In this document: in pieces, positions 63,401-64,000 of the stretch
Layout of the letters: the number at the start of each line of letters is the position of its first letter
Numbering within the stretch: position 1 is the first letter of the stretch
Assembly: GCF_000829415.1 (NCBI RefSeq)
Contig: NZ_AP014637.1
Span: 3,117,001 to 3,181,000 of the forward strand
From: Pseudomonas sp. StFLB209
GTDB taxonomy: Bacteria; Pseudomonadota; Gammaproteobacteria; Pseudomonadales; Pseudomonadaceae
Direction of reading: 5' to 3'
DNA length: 64,000 bases
Notes under the pieces: model-generated
The model's database searches: none
What the model was told of the DNA's origin: nothing
The model's input: the letters and a program-made list of their open reading frames with translations, nothing else
Translations under genes and position numbers: made by a program

Positions 63401-64000
63401 GCCCGATCCTGACGCGCCGGTGGTGGAGAACCCGCCTGACCCGCTGGTGGATGTTGACCCGCGCAAGATTCCGGCACTGAACGTCAATATCAACCAGCTG
63501 TTCCAGGGCCAGCAACTGGTCGGCGCCTGGGCGCTGAAAATCCGTCCGACGCCGACAGGCTTGCGCTTGAGCGATCTGAGCCTGGGGCTCAAGGGCCTGT
63601 TGCTGGAGGGCGAGGGTGGCTGGGAAGGCGCGCCAGGGGCCAGCAGCAGTTGGCTCAAGGGGCATATGGCGGGCAAGAATCTGGGCGATGTGCTCAAAGC
63701 CTGGAATTTCGCCCCGACCGTGACCAGTCAGACGTTCGATCTGGACATCGACGGGCGTTGGCCCGGCTCGCCAGCCTGGGTCGGTCTGAAGCGTTACTCC
63801 GGCAGCCTGGATGCGACGCTGCGCAATGGTCAGTTCGTCGAGGTCGAGGGCGGTGCGCAAGCGTTACGGGTATTCGGCTTGCTGAATTTCAACTCCATCG
63901 GCCGTCGCCTGCGGCTGGACTTCTCCGACCTGTTGGGCAAGGGCTTGAGTTACGATCGGGTCAAAGGTCTGTTGGTGGCCAGCGACGGTGTCTATGTGAC
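60471..64000 (+). CDS. yhdP: YhdP-family AsmA-like envelope protein (partial)
   Basis: The frame is open from ATG 60471 to the window end, 1176 residues visible and no stop. Start MGRVPGLLATLTRWGL gives one membrane helix (about 12-31, SLCALLLVLAALYVSLGRQ) and then the long periplasmic beta-rich DUF3971/AsmA-like region, with LEGRWSGFAPVLLAHDV near the start and the YhdP signature FNSIGRRLRLDFSDLLGKGL at the end of the visible part. YhdP proteins form envelope-spanning grooves for phospholipid transport to the outer membrane. Position after rng is standard. Confidence 0.93.
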   Translation, partial: MGRVPGLLATLTRWGLSLCALLLVLAALYVSLGRQLVPMVAEYRADLESRVSSALDMPVSIGSLEGRWSGFAPVLLAHDVMVGSGGNQLRLDQVRVVPALWASLKARTVRLAHLEVSGLQVVLSQAEDGQWRLQGLPVKDDTPTDPTQVLNSLQQVAHLSLLDSQVTVQPFQANPLTFTYVNLSLVSGSWQQRLDARLNLPDGQPLALNVKARVDASRWREAQADVYLSLPQSDWAKWLPGNLTRDWHLHTLKAGGEFWLGWDKGTVQRAAVRLNAPQLEGGYQQHKPARIDNLALNAWLARNDQGIRVTLGSLAMSLGEQRWESRVQVQQHQARPGSENEERWHVEADRLDLTPLTPLLQALAPMPDGLREVVKRLQVTGGLRNVLLDWRPQASGDERLSFAANLDRVGFDAYHGAPAVGNVSGAISGDLGKGELRLATDDFMLHLDPIFAKPWHYLKANARLTWTLDQERFTLIAPYIKVLGEEGKIAADFLIRIHLKPGHEDYMDLRVGLTDGDGRFTGKYLPAVLSPALDHWLRTAIVAGDVREGFFQYQGSLHKDASDTARVISLFFDVGNATLDFQPGWPLLTGIDGKVYVENSGVRIKASKGQLLDTRVSDVRVEVPHAPKGQPSHLLVDGKFAGSLVDGLKILQSAPLGTAATFAGWQGQGPLNGSLKLDIPLEKGLEPKILVDFASEGAQLKLADPVLDLTQLKGEFRFDSARGLSGKGISAQAFGRPVTAEIAAEGKPGANVTRITANGQIALKRLTDWLSFTQPLPVSGDIPYQLQLLLDGASTPLSITSSLQGLAVDLPAPFGKSRDEARPSELRMTLQGSERRFDAAYGELANLAWAAPASNPAQGRGELFIGQGGAVVPQAKGLRITGSLAELDLSPWQDIAQRYSGNDPGGSARQTLGGVDLQVGRLTAMGTTLDQARVQLERNAAAWRLSLDSTQAKGSALLPDAKNAPIDIAMQYVRLPAPDPDAPVVENPPDPLVDVDPRKIPALNVNINQLFQGQQLVGAWALKIRPTPTGLRLSDLSLGLKGLLLEGEGGWEGAPGASSSWLKGHMAGKNLGDVLKAWNFAPTVTSQTFDLDIDGRWPGSPAWVGLKRYSGSLDATLRNGQFVEVEGGAQALRVFGLLNFNSIGRRLRLDFSDLLGKGLSYDRVKGLLVASDGVYV

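Overview
This window is a stretch of Pseudomonas chromosome, most likely from the P. putida / P. fluorescens side of the genus. The reasons are the housekeeping gene order (folP-glmM-tpiA-secG-tRNA-Leu-tRNA-fMet-rimP-nusA-infB-rbfA-truB-rpsO-pnp; gatCAB divergent from mreBCD-maf-rng-yhdP; fruR divergent from fruBKA), an exact copy of the FruR/Cra operator known from P. putida in front of fruB, and REP-type intergenic repeats ending in a GTAGGAGCGGC-like sequence. No insertion sequence, prophage, CRISPR array or rRNA gene was seen. The first gene (folP) and the last (yhdP) run off the window.

Layout. 1-12.2 kb: cell-envelope precursor, glycolysis, secretion, and the translation/transcription operon with two tRNAs, several hairpins and the rpsO-pnp pair. 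12.2-16.2 kb: an iron-starvation cassette (Fur box, FecI-type ECF sigma factor, FecR-type anti-sigma, TonB-dependent receptor with signalling domain). 16.2-22.0 kb: a secreted BON-domain protein behind an apparent sigma-54 promoter, then four reverse-strand genes (DUF2845, a large DUF748/AsmA-like protein, a methyltransferase, DUF1523). 22.2-36.3 kb: the accessory centre of the window, a large Ter (tellurite/stress) locus. Its first half encodes an ATP-grasp enzyme, a TerD-domain/trypsin-like protease fusion, two phosphoribosyltransferase-type proteins, two HAD phosphatases and a CitE-like aldolase. Its second half is a classical terZABCDE series, with a convergent TerF-type vWA protein and a GYF/AIM24 protein. 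36.4-42.1 kb: nadC, DUF1631, ampDE and tatD. 42.1-49 kb: the fructose PTS regulon. 49-51.5 kb: an AEC carrier, a Ca2+/Na+ exchanger and a short RlpA lipoprotein. 51.7-64 kb: gatCAB, mreBCD, maf, rng and yhdP.

How the genes work together. The Ter locus looks like one stress-response programme. TerD-family calcium-binding proteins, the membrane protein TerC and TerB would form a membrane-associated sensor complex, while the PRTase/ATP-grasp/HAD/aldolase block has been predicted (Anantharaman, Iyer and Aravind, 2012) to make a nucleoside-like metabolite. The version here has seven TerD-type domains in six proteins, and only three keep the full acidic calcium motif. One is fused to a complete serine-protease catalytic triad.

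Other points of note: two genes (mreC and the exchanger) appear to start with ATT; a 130-bp palindromic element occurs twice with different but self-complementary ends; the BON gene has a UAS-like palindrome, an IHF site and a -24/-12 promoter in the expected order; the pnp leader carries a long RNase III-type stem-loop; and a strong intrinsic terminator sits between the initiator tRNA and rimP-nusA-infB.
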